Shown here one piece after another: positions 41,263 to 51,140 of a stretch of DNA of 64,000 bases. The stretch spans positions 124,001 through 188,000 of the forward strand of contig BLSF01000036.1 in the NCBI GenBank assembly GCA_012862575.1. Direction: 5' to 3'. Source of the DNA: Parietichytrium sp. I65-24A (taxonomy: Eukaryota; Sar; Bigyra; Thraustochytrida; Thraustochytriidae). Positions within the stretch are counted from its first letter, which is position 1. Each line of letters begins with the position of its first letter. Position numbers and translations under genes: made by a program. Under the pieces are notes generated by a model, which worked only from the letters and a program-made list of their open reading frames with translations, was not told the origin of the DNA and did not search any database.

Positions 41263-42243
41263 ATGGAGTCCCAAGCAAGTGGGGAAACGGTAGCGGATTG
41301 GCGCGATGAGACGCTGAGACGGTTCGAGGCACCCGTGCTTCGCCTTGGTGTGGTCGTGTTTGGAGGGATATTTGCGTTTATCGCAAGTGTCGGAGTCAGG
41401 AATTTTCATATGTTTACCAGACGCCATGCGCGCCGCCATCGCGTTGCTGGTCTATGCTACTTGCTGTGGCTGATGCTTGGTTTCGCGGACTTGTTCGGAA
41501 ACGTTGGCGTGGACCTGATGACGTTTCACGTTGTCCTTGGCTTCCTAGGAATCGCGCTCACGTTAACTGCTGCTTTCGACTTCCGATTCCACGATCGCGT
41601 CAAAAATCGCGCATCGGGCACCTTGGAGAAGGACACAACGGTGACGTTTTCGGAGATGATTGAACACAGCTTTTATCAGGCTTTGAACTTGCTGCAAATC
41701 GTCTATTTACATTTTGCGCCAACATTGGATGAGACATGGGCAAGGGCGGCACTTCTCCTTGTGCTGACGTCGCCGTGGCTAGTCAGGCACAAGTTTCCAG
41801 TCAATTCGTTTTCCAAGAACTACAAGCAAGTCGAGCTCAAGGATTATACACTGGAAATCTTGCTCTATCGTATCAAAAAATACCAGTACGTGTTTTACAA
41901 ACACGTCCTCTTGCATGGATTGAATCTCTCGATGGTTGTACGGCCGGTCACTTTGGTAGAGCAACCATTATTTCGGCTCTACTGGCTCTCGCTCAACGCG
42001 AGCTACGTTTTTGAGTTCTTCTTCCAAACTCTTGTGAAAAAGAGGTACATTTCGCAAAACAGTCTGCTATGGCTTCAAAAGTTCTTGATGCTCGTGGCAT
42101 CTGTAGGTGCGATTTCTGTCCTGATGCACGTGAGCTGGGCGCTTGCGCTTGCTTCTTTCTCGCTCAACATGTTGCACCGCGGGCATGATTTTGTAAATAC
42201 GGTCGCCGTTCTTGGCGGTTCTGTGTGTGCTACTTGGTACTGA
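41263..42243 (+). CDS. Multipass membrane protein, unrecognised
   Basis: A 326-residue frame with an ATG at 41263 (AAGATGG context). It has six to eight hydrophobic spans: about 25-45, 62-80, 84-104, 136-152, 158-174, 230-250, 270-290 and 293-306. The N-terminus is short and charged, and a basic loop (RRHARRHR) follows span 1. There is no signal peptide and no motif I can place; TLC-domain, DUF-type and transporter families were considered. The conserved-looking loop SFSKNYKQVELKDYTLEILLYR would be a good query. Single exon; convergent with the importin-alpha/NEL gene. Confidence 0.7.
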   Translation: MESQASGETVADWRDETLRRFEAPVLRLGVVVFGGIFAFIASVGVRNFHMFTRRHARRHRVAGLCYLLWLMLGFADLFGNVGVDLMTFHVVLGFLGIALTLTAAFDFRFHDRVKNRASGTLEKDTTVTFSEMIEHSFYQALNLLQIVYLHFAPTLDETWARAALLLVLTSPWLVRHKFPVNSFSKNYKQVELKDYTLEILLYRIKKYQYVFYKHVLLHGLNLSMVVRPVTLVEQPLFRLYWLSLNASYVFEFFFQTLVKKRYISQNSLLWLQKFLMLVASVGAISVLMHVSWALALASFSLNMLHRGHDFVNTVAVLGGSVCATWY

Positions 42244-42435
42244 CGTTGAAGAGTAATGGAAAAGAACGCATCGATCTGACCAATTAATTCGTTACTCAAA
42301 AAATTACTGTTACAAATTAGTTTTCAGTTTGCAGCTCGTTCAAGGCACAGTCTCGCTCTACCGGCAACCGTTTCCGTTTCAAAGGATTGCATCGATTACA
42401 GGCACCAGCTCCCCGAGTTCTCACAATCTGGCTGT

Positions 42436-45099
42436 TTAAGCATGAGCTGGAGAAGGCCGAAATATGGATCTAGCGCGGTGCAAACGCCGCATCTCTTGCA
42501 GAGATCTTGGGTGATTGTTCAAGTCAAGACCTGTCTCTACCCAGTGCTTGAGGAGATCCTCCAAGCTGCATTCCCCTGCTTCCGATCCGAATCGAACGGC
42601 ATCCCGCACCGCCGCGCCAATCATGTTTCGAAGGGACTTGCGAAAGTCCTTGCTAGAGCGTTTGAGATCTTTCCATCGCAGAGACTCAGCAAGCTCGAGG
42701 CGGTCTTGGCGCTGCCATTCGTCCCAAGTAATAAGAAAGAGATCAAGCTCTTCTTCGCTGATTGCCAAGCACTCTTGTCTTGCCGCTTCGAGCTCGTCGT
42801 CAGTGACACTCAAAAAGTCCGGAAACCACATTCCGATGGCGGAGACAGGCAAGTCCAGATCTTTGGCAAGCTCGATCTCGAAGCGGAGATATATACATAC
42901 GTCATCGATAGCACCAGTGGACTTGTCGATAACGGCTTGAGCGTGCTTGTGCACAATTCCGAGTCGCATGACTCGCAAGCCAAGGCGCCGAAGCGCCTCT
43001 CGGTTTCCGCGAGCCTTGCTCGTGAGAACGACGACTTGCATTTGGTTAAGGGCCCAAATGGGCTTATCGTTGCACGAATCAGTGCTGTCCATCATCCTGG
43101 AGATCAGATCCGTTTTCACATCCGGGTAATTGATCATGGTGTCCAAGAGCTCGACCACTCGTTTTGCCAGGCCAATGTTTGTGTTGACGAGCTCGAATTC
43201 TTTCGATCCTTTGAGCTTATGAAAGAACAGCAACACGCTCCGTAGGTAGGCGGGGTCGATAGTGACAGCGTAGTCTAAAGGCGAGATATCTTGCATTTGG
43301 GCGAGCTTGAGCCAGTAAGAGGCAACTTCGCGCATGGATCCAAACACTCGCGTGTCCTCGTCTGAGCGGATGTACAATGGTGCGAATTGGTCAGAATCTG
43401 GGGTATCGTCCGAAAGAGCTCCGATAATTTGCGAGATTTGGGTTTGAATGTCTCTTGGGCTCCGCTCTGCGAGAGGTTGTAGGCGTACTTGGACGTCACA
43501 GCCGCGTAGAATGTCGTGGAATTCGGCGTGGCCGGCGATCGCAGTCAGTCCCGTGAGTCCAACCCCTGCGCTTTGCATATCACTGTTCTGGACAGCCTCC
43601 TTGACAAATCCAAGGAGTTCATTGACGATCTGCTCTGTGTTCACTCTTCTGGCGTGCTCGAGGTTTCCGTTAGTATAGACATTTGAGAGGACCCAAGCAG
43701 CCTCCAATTTTTGGTCAAACATGTCATTACCACTAAGAACGCTCGTGACGGCGGGAATGACTTGGGCTTCGATTAAAACGTCGATTTGCCTGCTGCTTCC
43801 TGCAGCAATGTTGCTGGTCATCCAGATTGCCTCTTTCCTCTCCTCAGGTATGAAAGAGTACAAAATCACATCCCGAAGAAAATTGCAAACTCCGGCGTCG
43901 ACCACGACTTGAGTCTGAGATTCGTTCCCCGTGGCAATGTTTCCTAGAATTCGCAGCACTGGGGCCCGAATCCCCTCCAAATCACTTTTCAGAAGACCCA
44001 TCAAGCTGGGCACCACATTTAGGACTAGCACATCGTCTATATCAGACCGAGCGCCGTCAGAGACGTGCGATAAAGCCCAGCACGCCTCCTTGAGCACCTC
44101 GGGGTCCGAGTCGGACGACTTTACAATGATGCCGAAGACTCTGATCACACTTCGAACTTGCGCATTTCGAGGCTTGGGTTTCGTCTTGATGAGAGAAGAA
44201 AGGGCCCAGACGCCAGATGCCACAACGCTATGCCCAGATGCCTTTTGAAGACTTTCTTCGACATGCCTAGCCATGACACTCTGGACATTGCTTTGAAGTA
44301 TCTTGTTTCGATTGCGTGGAGACCCGTTCGCAATGTTTCCAACTGCTTTCAACGCGCGCTCGAGACATTTTTCCGATACAGGGCTGCGCACTTGGCTGAT
44401 GATCGTTTCTAAGGAAAGATCAGCCACCAGATTCGTTTGAGTGGAGCTTCCAGATGCGACGTGGGTTAAGCTTGACAGCAACTCGAAAGCAATCTCCTTG
44501 CCATGCTCTGACATTTCAGCCGCTCGGTCAAGAAGCTCCGACATGATTGGCAGGCAATTCGATTCAACTAACAGACCGATTCTAACGCTTCGTAATTCGC
44601 AAAGGTAATCTTTGATGGACCGTGCGCCCTTTAGAATCTCCACTTCATTTCCAGACTCCAACATGCTGATGCTTTTTTGAACCAGCTCGTTACGATACTT
44701 TAAGCCCTTTTCCCTTTCGTCGTCTTCGGAGTCTTCTTCATCGTCACTGCAGTCGTCGCCTTCGTTGGAGGCGTTGTTCGTATAGGTTTTGCTTTCTGCG
44801 CCAGTCTGTAAGCTGAGTCTTTTGTTTGTCTGCTCTCCGTGCTTTGCGCTGCCTTCCTCAAAATCCCGCCTGCTTCGCCGCATTGATGCGCGGCTCGTCT
44901 GAGGGACTCTCTGCGAGCTCCACAAATGTTGCAAGTGCTCAAGCCTTTCCACTTGCGCGACCTCGTCAGCATCTTCGCATCCTTCATCGCTCTCATCAAA
45001 ACGACTCGAAGCCGTACTGAACACCGTATTTCTAGGCCCTGTGGTCCGTTTCCTCTCCTGCGGGCCACGGACCATGCACGCTCTCAAAACTTTGCGCAT
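42436..45099 (-). CDS. Importin-alpha-like armadillo protein fused to NEL-type E3 ubiquitin ligase domain
   Basis: A single uninterrupted frame of 887 residues. A basic/acidic N-terminus includes a degenerate importin-beta-binding-like stretch (about 72-96). Armadillo repeats fill about 130-570 with importin-alpha hallmarks: ACWALSHVSDG (Trp341), RILGNIATGNESQTQVVVDA, IWMTSNIAAGSSRQID (Trp426, Asn430) and AAWVLSNV (Trp469, Asn473). Residues about 585-805 then resemble the bacterial NEL domain of IpaH, SspH and NopM: FFHKLKGSKEF, SCNDKPIWALNQMQ with Cys676 in the catalytic CxD motif (CND, 676-678), RRLGLRVMRLGIVHKHA, and CIYLRFEIELAKDLDLPVSA followed by TDDELEAARQECLA and FLITWDEWQ. NEL enzymes transfer ubiquitin through that Cys. 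In effectors the partner is a leucine-rich repeat; here it is an NLS-binding solenoid. ATG at 45097-45099; a second Met lies at residue 9. Confidence 0.85.
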   Translation of the reverse strand: MRKVLRACMVRGPQERKRTTGPRNTVFSTASSRFDESDEGCEDADEVAQVERLEHLQHLWSSQRVPQTSRASMRRSRRDFEEGSAKHGEQTNKRLSLQTGAESKTYTNNASNEGDDCSDDEEDSEDDEREKGLKYRNELVQKSISMLESGNEVEILKGARSIKDYLCELRSVRIGLLVESNCLPIMSELLDRAAEMSEHGKEIAFELLSSLTHVASGSSTQTNLVADLSLETIISQVRSPVSEKCLERALKAVGNIANGSPRNRNKILQSNVQSVMARHVEESLQKASGHSVVASGVWALSSLIKTKPKPRNAQVRSVIRVFGIIVKSSDSDPEVLKEACWALSHVSDGARSDIDDVLVLNVVPSLMGLLKSDLEGIRAPVLRILGNIATGNESQTQVVVDAGVCNFLRDVILYSFIPEERKEAIWMTSNIAAGSSRQIDVLIEAQVIPAVTSVLSGNDMFDQKLEAAWVLSNVYTNGNLEHARRVNTEQIVNELLGFVKEAVQNSDMQSAGVGLTGLTAIAGHAEFHDILRGCDVQVRLQPLAERSPRDIQTQISQIIGALSDDTPDSDQFAPLYIRSDEDTRVFGSMREVASYWLKLAQMQDISPLDYAVTIDPAYLRSVLLFFHKLKGSKEFELVNTNIGLAKRVVELLDTMINYPDVKTDLISRMMDSTDSCNDKPIWALNQMQVVVLTSKARGNREALRRLGLRVMRLGIVHKHAQAVIDKSTGAIDDVCIYLRFEIELAKDLDLPVSAIGMWFPDFLSVTDDELEAARQECLAISEEELDLFLITWDEWQRQDRLELAESLRWKDLKRSSKDFRKSLRNMIGAAVRDAVRFGSEAGECSLEDLLKHWVETGLDLNNHPRSLQEMRRLHRARSIFRPSPAHA

Positions 45100-47519
45100 C
45101 TTTTCTCCTGCCCGCCTCGCAGCGCACAGCTACTCGGCTCTCTCTTGCGTGCACCTTTACTGGCGGGGTACTCGCACTCAGTGCCCGTACGTCTCACTCA
45201 CTCAGCCTCTCCTGTTCTCTCTCTGCTTTGCAATCTTTGCAATTTGCCTTGGACCTTCCTTTCTCTTTGGCTCCTTCTTCCAACGCTGTTCAGTCAAACT
45301 CCAATGCTTTTTCCTTTTCATTCACTCATCACTGTCAATTGAAAGTCGCTTGCAACCAAAATAATCAAAACGGGGCTACTGTATCTTACCAGTTCTCGCT
45401 AACCGAGAGCTATACTTGTCCGGTCCGAGCTTTTGGGCTCTGCTGTTCGGGTGCTCAGTGCTAGTGGTTTGGATAAATGGGCCTACTGAGTCTCCGCCGG
45501 AGTGGAGAGAGTGGAGGGAAAGAATAGAGTACTGCGTACTAGTGCGTATTGAATGTCGTGGGAGGGAGGGTAGGAACGTGAATAGGGTTTGCTGTAATCT
45601 GACCGTCAAATGTAACGAACGATGGTTTTGCAGACGAGCCGCTTTGGAAAATGACAGTAAAATTTTCTTTCTTCGAAGACATCGAAGCTTTCAGAATTGG
45701 GAACATTTTTACTCTATCCTTTCACAAGCATTTGTTGCGTTTAAAAAATAGTCAGGACAGAACTTACAATTTGTTTTGTTTGTATGGATTGAGATGGATC
45801 CAGTGCCTGTCAGGTGCTGTTTGTTTCCCTCCTGTATCCAGCGCGTCGGCTGCGTTTTCCTACGATAACTTGACACCATTTACAGAATTCAGTACCGGTA
45901 CATTCATCGTCAGTTCTAATCATTTTGCATTCTGAATTCTGATGAGAACGAGCCGCTTCGACAGAGCGTCTCATTCATAAAAGACAGGATCGCTGTATCT
46001 TTTCTCCACAAGAAACTGCACAGGCGCGAACTGAGCGCGATCACAAACCATCGGATTCACGCCCCCAGGCACCGCAGGCACCCCAGGCTCAGCAGCGGCA
46101 GAGAGAGCTGCGGGGCTGGCGAGCCTCTCCGGTCTATCTATCGATATATCTATCGTTCGACGCTGGGCTCCTCCGTCAAAGGTGGGAAAAGAGCTATGCA
46201 ATCAACACGGAGTACTGACCAGTAGCTAAGCTCATCGTGGGAGAGAAAAAAACAGTTTAACAGATTTAACAGGCAGGCTCTGTGGACTCATAAATAAATT
46301 TCCCGTCCGTCCCATAACTTGATAACTTTGTTGCCATGCTCGTGGGAACTCTAACTCTGACGCGCAGATCTGGTAGCAACGGATCCGAGCAGTGTCCGCA
46401 TCGCACCAATTCACCACTGCCATGCCACTTTTGCAACGCCTGTCCGTCGAGCGACTCGACTCCGAATCGGCCGGGCTCCAGCCGCTGTCCCAACGGTCCC
46501 ACGGAAGCGGACCTCTCTTCTACGAGAGCTCGATTTCGAACAAACAAGTGCGACGTAAAATAGCGAGCCAGCCCACCGGCTCACTTTCATTTTGATCCAT
46601 GTTAGAAAGTTCGACTCCGAAGGCTTTCTTCTTCTCTTTTCACTTGCAAGGCTGGTTGACATTTGCGAGATCTCGCCATCAATCAATCATGCATGATCTC
46701 ACAAAAAGACAAAAAGACAATAGATAATAATCTTTCTTCTAAAATCCAAACTTTGCCAATCCAGCCAATCCGCCCTCCGAACAGGCGAGATCGCTAGAAG
46801 GTATTAGAAGGTGGTTGGCTCGATTGAGGACATGACCCAGCATCTACGAGAACCGTCGTGACTGCTACTTGTGTTGTAAGTACGCTACAGCGTCTACTAT
46901 CCCAAAGCTTCGGTTTCTAAGTATTACTTAGTACCCGGAGTTCCCAACTGGGTTCGTTCCTTAAAAATTGGGTTCTTCAATGTTCTTCTTGTTCTTCGTC
47001 TTTAAAAGCGTTCCCGAATTAAAAGAGTTCCGCAATTTCAACTTACAATATGTACCAAACATTACCAAACAACGTATCACTCTAACACCGATCCCCATCA
47101 ACATAATTTATTCCGCTACTAGTTGCACATCCCCTGCGAAGCGAGTCACCGGACGTTTCTGATTGGCAATCTGACTAGTCCCATCTTTACCAACTCAGTA
47201 GGACTGGCTCTTGTGCCATTCCTCTCTCATCTCTCCCCACACCCACTGCCAGTAACCGGCGCGGACACCTGCGCATGCCCACAGTACAATAGTGCTAGGC
47301 TCTTATTACTGAAGAAGCCGCTCTTGCGCGGTGCTTTAGTCACACACGAAAGAGCTGAAAGAAAGAAAGAAAGAAAGAAAGAAAGGGACTGCACAAAGTG
47401 AAAGTGAAAGAGAAAGTGACAATCTGGTGCAAAATTGGCGTTTTGAAAGCGGTTGATAGAGTCTTGAGCTCAGCTCAGCGAGGGACTGGGATATAGGGAT
47501 ATAGGGATATAGAGCGAGG
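45100..47519. other. 2.4-kb intergenic region, no gene seen
   Basis: The longest gap in the window, between two divergent genes. It carries a GTACCGGTAC palindrome at 45892-45901 flanked by GAATTC words, an AC/GATA-like patch near 46140, a GAAA tetranucleotide run (about 47357-47386) and a GGGATATA x 3 repeat (about 47488-47511) ending just before the CATSPERB ATG. Open frames of under 115 codons here show no domain and are not supported. Confidence 0.5.
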
Positions 47520-50500
47520 ATGCGGGCGCGAAATGTTCTCGCTGCGCTCGCGTCAGGGCCGTTAGTGGGACTGGTGGGCGGAGAGATTTCTGAACCGATG
47601 ACCTGCGCTTTGTATTGGGAGGTGCTTGCGGAGCTCGTGCCGTTTTATGATGTCGCGGGGGGCGTGGAGGAGAGCGTGGAGGAAGTCGTGAGCAGATCGG
47701 TTGGACTCAGCGGGGAGAGCTTATTGGACGAAGACGCGATTGTGCGGCTCACCTGGGTGCTTGCGAGGCGAACAGGGGAGAATGGGGCTCTCAAATTGGA
47801 TATTCGAGCCACTGTGCAGGCCGTCGGTACGGGTGTCAGCCCGCAGGTGACCCTGGAGCCGTTCTTCTGGGATGAAAATCTTGGCGCAGCGACGATGACC
47901 TTGGAAGACTTTTGGAACTGCAGCTTCACAGCCCTAATTGATGGTAGCCGGCCTGGTTGGTATGTCGATCTCCGTGTGGCGGACGTCGAGTCCTTTTCTC
48001 CATACTTGGCATCTACTGCAGCGAGGCTGCCAAATGCGGAAGGGGCTGGTAGGATTTGCCACACGAGCCATGTACTGCGAATGCCGCTTATTGAGCTGAC
48101 GGCGCTCACAACTGAAAAGCCATTTGTGAGCTTGGGAACCTCAGCTTTTACCACTGCGTCCGAGTCTGCAGATAAGTCAGGCCCCTTTGCTGTGAACGGC
48201 ACATGGGACAATTTAAGGATGGAGGGCATCCTTGGCGCTTCTTGGGTCTGGTTTGCAATCGCTCACTCGGGCAATACTCGTGTCGGAACCACGGTGTGGG
48301 CTACGACAAATTCACTTGCAGGCTCCGCGACGGTTCCAAACTTTGAGCTTGACTTGGACTTTATTTATCCATTTGAGAACTCGCGCTCTGACATTGAATT
48401 TTCGTGGGAGCTGGACCCCTTCACGGATGACACCTACGACCAAGTGGAAAGTCCAGACGATTATTTGGACGGCGCGATTTCCGACGCAGAGGAATGGTAC
48501 ACTGGCCCATGCCCATTCGCAGAGACGTCGATGCAATGGGAGCCTAGGTTAATATCATTTGGGCCGTTACTCCTTTCTAGCAATTCCTGGGGTGTGGCGA
48601 TTCGCTCCTTGGAGCAGGTTAGCATTCAGTCCTCGTTGATTAACTACGGATGGGAAACACTTGTTCCGTTATGCTCCAAGATTGCTGCGCAAGAGCAGCT
48701 GAACCCGGTTTCTCCGTCAGAATCTTGCTCCGTGGTGGTGGCTCCTTTGTCAACGAATTTGACTGTCCCGTTCAGGAACGAGTCGTCATACAACATCTCT
48801 CTGTTTGAGAACATTGTTCTCCCAACCATATTTGTTGCAGAAGGCAACGACGAGCTCTGCAAACTGAAGACTTCTACGGCATCTGGAGTGACAGACACAA
48901 TTCAAGCTCTGCTGAATGCTGAAGCCGCGAGCGACACCTCCACGGACGTAGCTTCCTACTCGGTCGCAGAACTTCAGGACGACCTTGGTAGGCCGCTCAG
49001 CCAAGTCTTTAGTCTCGGAGACCTTGGGGCCAGGGTGGTTGACGCGGCTGCTCCGATGGCTGTTGGTGGTGGCTCATATTTCTTCCTTTTGGACTATAAA
49101 GTAGGAAATGCGACGCGATATACTACTGTGATCTACACCGACGGCGAATGGAGGGAAGCATTCGCTTTTCCTCTGGAGGGTATCCCGGACAGTATGGAGC
49201 CGTACAGAATCAAGAGCGACGGCGACATCATAGGTTCAGAGTCACTCACACAGCTTAATTTGACAGGGATGAAGACCACCCGCGCAATCAGCGGCTACAT
49301 TTACTTGTACGGAAATGCTTTGCTCTTCAGCGGTTCGTCTGGGCACACTTTTTGGAAGGTTGGCCAAGGCTTCTTGGACGACTTTGCAAAGGCAATTCCA
49401 TCAGAATTCAAAGAAGAGCTGAAATTCGCGAACGATCCCATAGTGCAGGTCACGACCTCTATTAATGGGTTGGTCGCTGTTCTCACTGAAAATGAAAATA
49501 TTTGGGCTGGCTCCGTAGGAAGCGACACGATATTCTTCTTGGGAGAAAACACTATCGCGGAGGCAGAGCTGAGTAGCCCTGTGCGCATCTTCTTCGATGA
49601 AGCAAACAAGCTGAGGGTAGTCGGCTTTAAACAATTTGGCGAAGAAGGCAAACTTCGTAAACTTTCTGAAGCTACCGAGGTTAACATCGATAAACTTCAC
49701 GTGATGGGAAACCGGTTGCAAGACAGTGATGAAGTCGATTGCCAGCTTCAGGCGATAACTGCATTTGCTCCGCAAAAGACATCTCAAATTAGGGAACTTT
49801 ATTTGACTGATGGTTTCAACGTGTCTGAACTGGTGGACCAGCAGGACTCCAGTTTCTTCAATCAGCTTCCCAAACGAATATTTCTTGATCACGGCGATGA
49901 GTACTCGTTTTGCGTCCGCTTGAAAGGTGTCCAAGGGGCAGCTCTCTCCGGCCTGCAGCTTGGTTTTGAGCTGAGCAATCAGCATCACATTGGCTTGGAG
50001 TTCAGTCGCACTACAAACTACCTGTATGGATTTGTCGATTACAACATCACTCTTCAAGACAAGGGTAAGTGGGGCGCGCATTTGTCCGAGAATGGCGATG
50101 AAACGGCTGGCGACAACGCAGCGGAGAACAATATAACCTACGGTCTTCCAGGCGAAAACCTCTCCATTTCCATGTTTGCTCTCTCCGGCTTTTCAGAGGG
50201 GTGTTCGAGCCCGCTGCACCCTGGCAGCCTCGTGTCAAGGGAGTCATCTGCCGCGCCGCTTCGGCTAGACGTCTATTCGGGCTGCCCCCCGCTAAAAAGA
50301 ATTGTGTTCGATTCTTCCGGCTCAAAAGGACCGGATGACCATGGTTGCTCCGAAAGGGAGGAGGACATTTGCTTGTTTTATCATCATGCGTTTTACCCTG
50401 CATTCAAAATCATTGATCTCGTCACAGGTGTCGAAGAAAGCGTAGGTGGCGATTTTGGAGATATCACCGTCATTGGTGGGGGCCTCACGTACGACACAAT

Positions 50501-50948
50501 GGTTGAGTACCCTGAGGAAGACAGAGAGACTATATCTTCGCAGGTTATTACTTTTGAAAGTAAGTCCAAGCTTCGCTGGGTGTGCTTGGTGCGTTCAAGT
50601 CCTTGCTACCGTGTCTCCCCAAGCTTTCCGGACCCGCCACAGTACTACTTCATCATTGAGCTCCAGAGCAACTCCAACTCCTCGTACTGTGACTTCTCTA
50701 CAACGTTTGTCGTCCGTGTCCACAACTTGCCAATCACCATCGAGACCATCCTGCTCACAAACTTCGCAACAATCACGTGCTTTCTCGTCCCTCTCTTGCT
50801 ATACTTTCATCACCGACAGAAGAATATTCGGCGTAATCTTTTGCACGTGCAAGATGTTGACGTCTCCCAGTTGCATCACAACATTTCTGACGGAGACTAT
50901 ACTTCTGACAGCGGGGATTCTGATGCTAGCACGGACTCGGATGACTAA
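47520..50948 (+). CDS. CATSPERB: CatSper channel auxiliary subunit beta
   Basis: A 1142-residue type I membrane protein with a signal peptide (about 1-22), a ~1050-residue N-glycosylation-rich ectodomain (many N-x-S/T), one membrane span at about 1072-1096 and a short acidic Ser/Asp cytoplasmic tail. CatSper is the pH-gated Ca2+ channel of sperm flagella; beta is one of its large ectodomain subunits. The C-terminal ectodomain gives the match: SGCPPLKRIVFD, CLFYHHAFYPAFKIIDLVTG, GGGLTYDTM, RWVCLVRSSPCYRV, YYFIIEL, SYCDFSTTFVVRVHNLPI. These align in order with CATSPERB. It has one exon and starts at the ATG at 47520. It sits beside two other flagellar genes (PPIL6, DRC10). Confidence 0.88.
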   Translation: MRARNVLAALASGPLVGLVGGEISEPMTCALYWEVLAELVPFYDVAGGVEESVEEVVSRSVGLSGESLLDEDAIVRLTWVLARRTGENGALKLDIRATVQAVGTGVSPQVTLEPFFWDENLGAATMTLEDFWNCSFTALIDGSRPGWYVDLRVADVESFSPYLASTAARLPNAEGAGRICHTSHVLRMPLIELTALTTEKPFVSLGTSAFTTASESADKSGPFAVNGTWDNLRMEGILGASWVWFAIAHSGNTRVGTTVWATTNSLAGSATVPNFELDLDFIYPFENSRSDIEFSWELDPFTDDTYDQVESPDDYLDGAISDAEEWYTGPCPFAETSMQWEPRLISFGPLLLSSNSWGVAIRSLEQVSIQSSLINYGWETLVPLCSKIAAQEQLNPVSPSESCSVVVAPLSTNLTVPFRNESSYNISLFENIVLPTIFVAEGNDELCKLKTSTASGVTDTIQALLNAEAASDTSTDVASYSVAELQDDLGRPLSQVFSLGDLGARVVDAAAPMAVGGGSYFFLLDYKVGNATRYTTVIYTDGEWREAFAFPLEGIPDSMEPYRIKSDGDIIGSESLTQLNLTGMKTTRAISGYIYLYGNALLFSGSSGHTFWKVGQGFLDDFAKAIPSEFKEELKFANDPIVQVTTSINGLVAVLTENENIWAGSVGSDTIFFLGENTIAEAELSSPVRIFFDEANKLRVVGFKQFGEEGKLRKLSEATEVNIDKLHVMGNRLQDSDEVDCQLQAITAFAPQKTSQIRELYLTDGFNVSELVDQQDSSFFNQLPKRIFLDHGDEYSFCVRLKGVQGAALSGLQLGFELSNQHHIGLEFSRTTNYLYGFVDYNITLQDKGKWGAHLSENGDETAGDNAAENNITYGLPGENLSISMFALSGFSEGCSSPLHPGSLVSRESSAAPLRLDVYSGCPPLKRIVFDSSGSKGPDDHGCSEREEDICLFYHHAFYPAFKIIDLVTGVEESVGGDFGDITVIGGGLTYDTMVEYPEEDRETISSQVITFESKSKLRWVCLVRSSPCYRVSPSFPDPPQYYFIIELQSNSNSSYCDFSTTFVVRVHNLPITIETILLTNFATITCFLVPLLLYFHHRQKNIRRNLLHVQDVDVSQLHHNISDGDYTSDSGDSDASTDSDD

Positions 50949-51140
50949 ACTTGCGCTTGAAGTTCCGCAAGAATCAGGTTTTTTTGTTTTCTACGGCACG
51001 TGAAACTTCAAATAAAATAAAAACGCTTTGTGTCTGTGTGTATGTTAAAATTCGAGAAACAGGAAGTGTACATGTGAAAATGAAAAAAAAAATGTTTTTG
51101 GCTACTTTGATACAAACGCGCTTTCCCGTCAAACAGTTGT

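Noticed and set aside
45416-46686. Several open frames of 75-111 codons in the 2.4-kb gap
   Set aside because: They overlap each other on both strands, are compositionally unlike the neighbouring proteins and show no motif.
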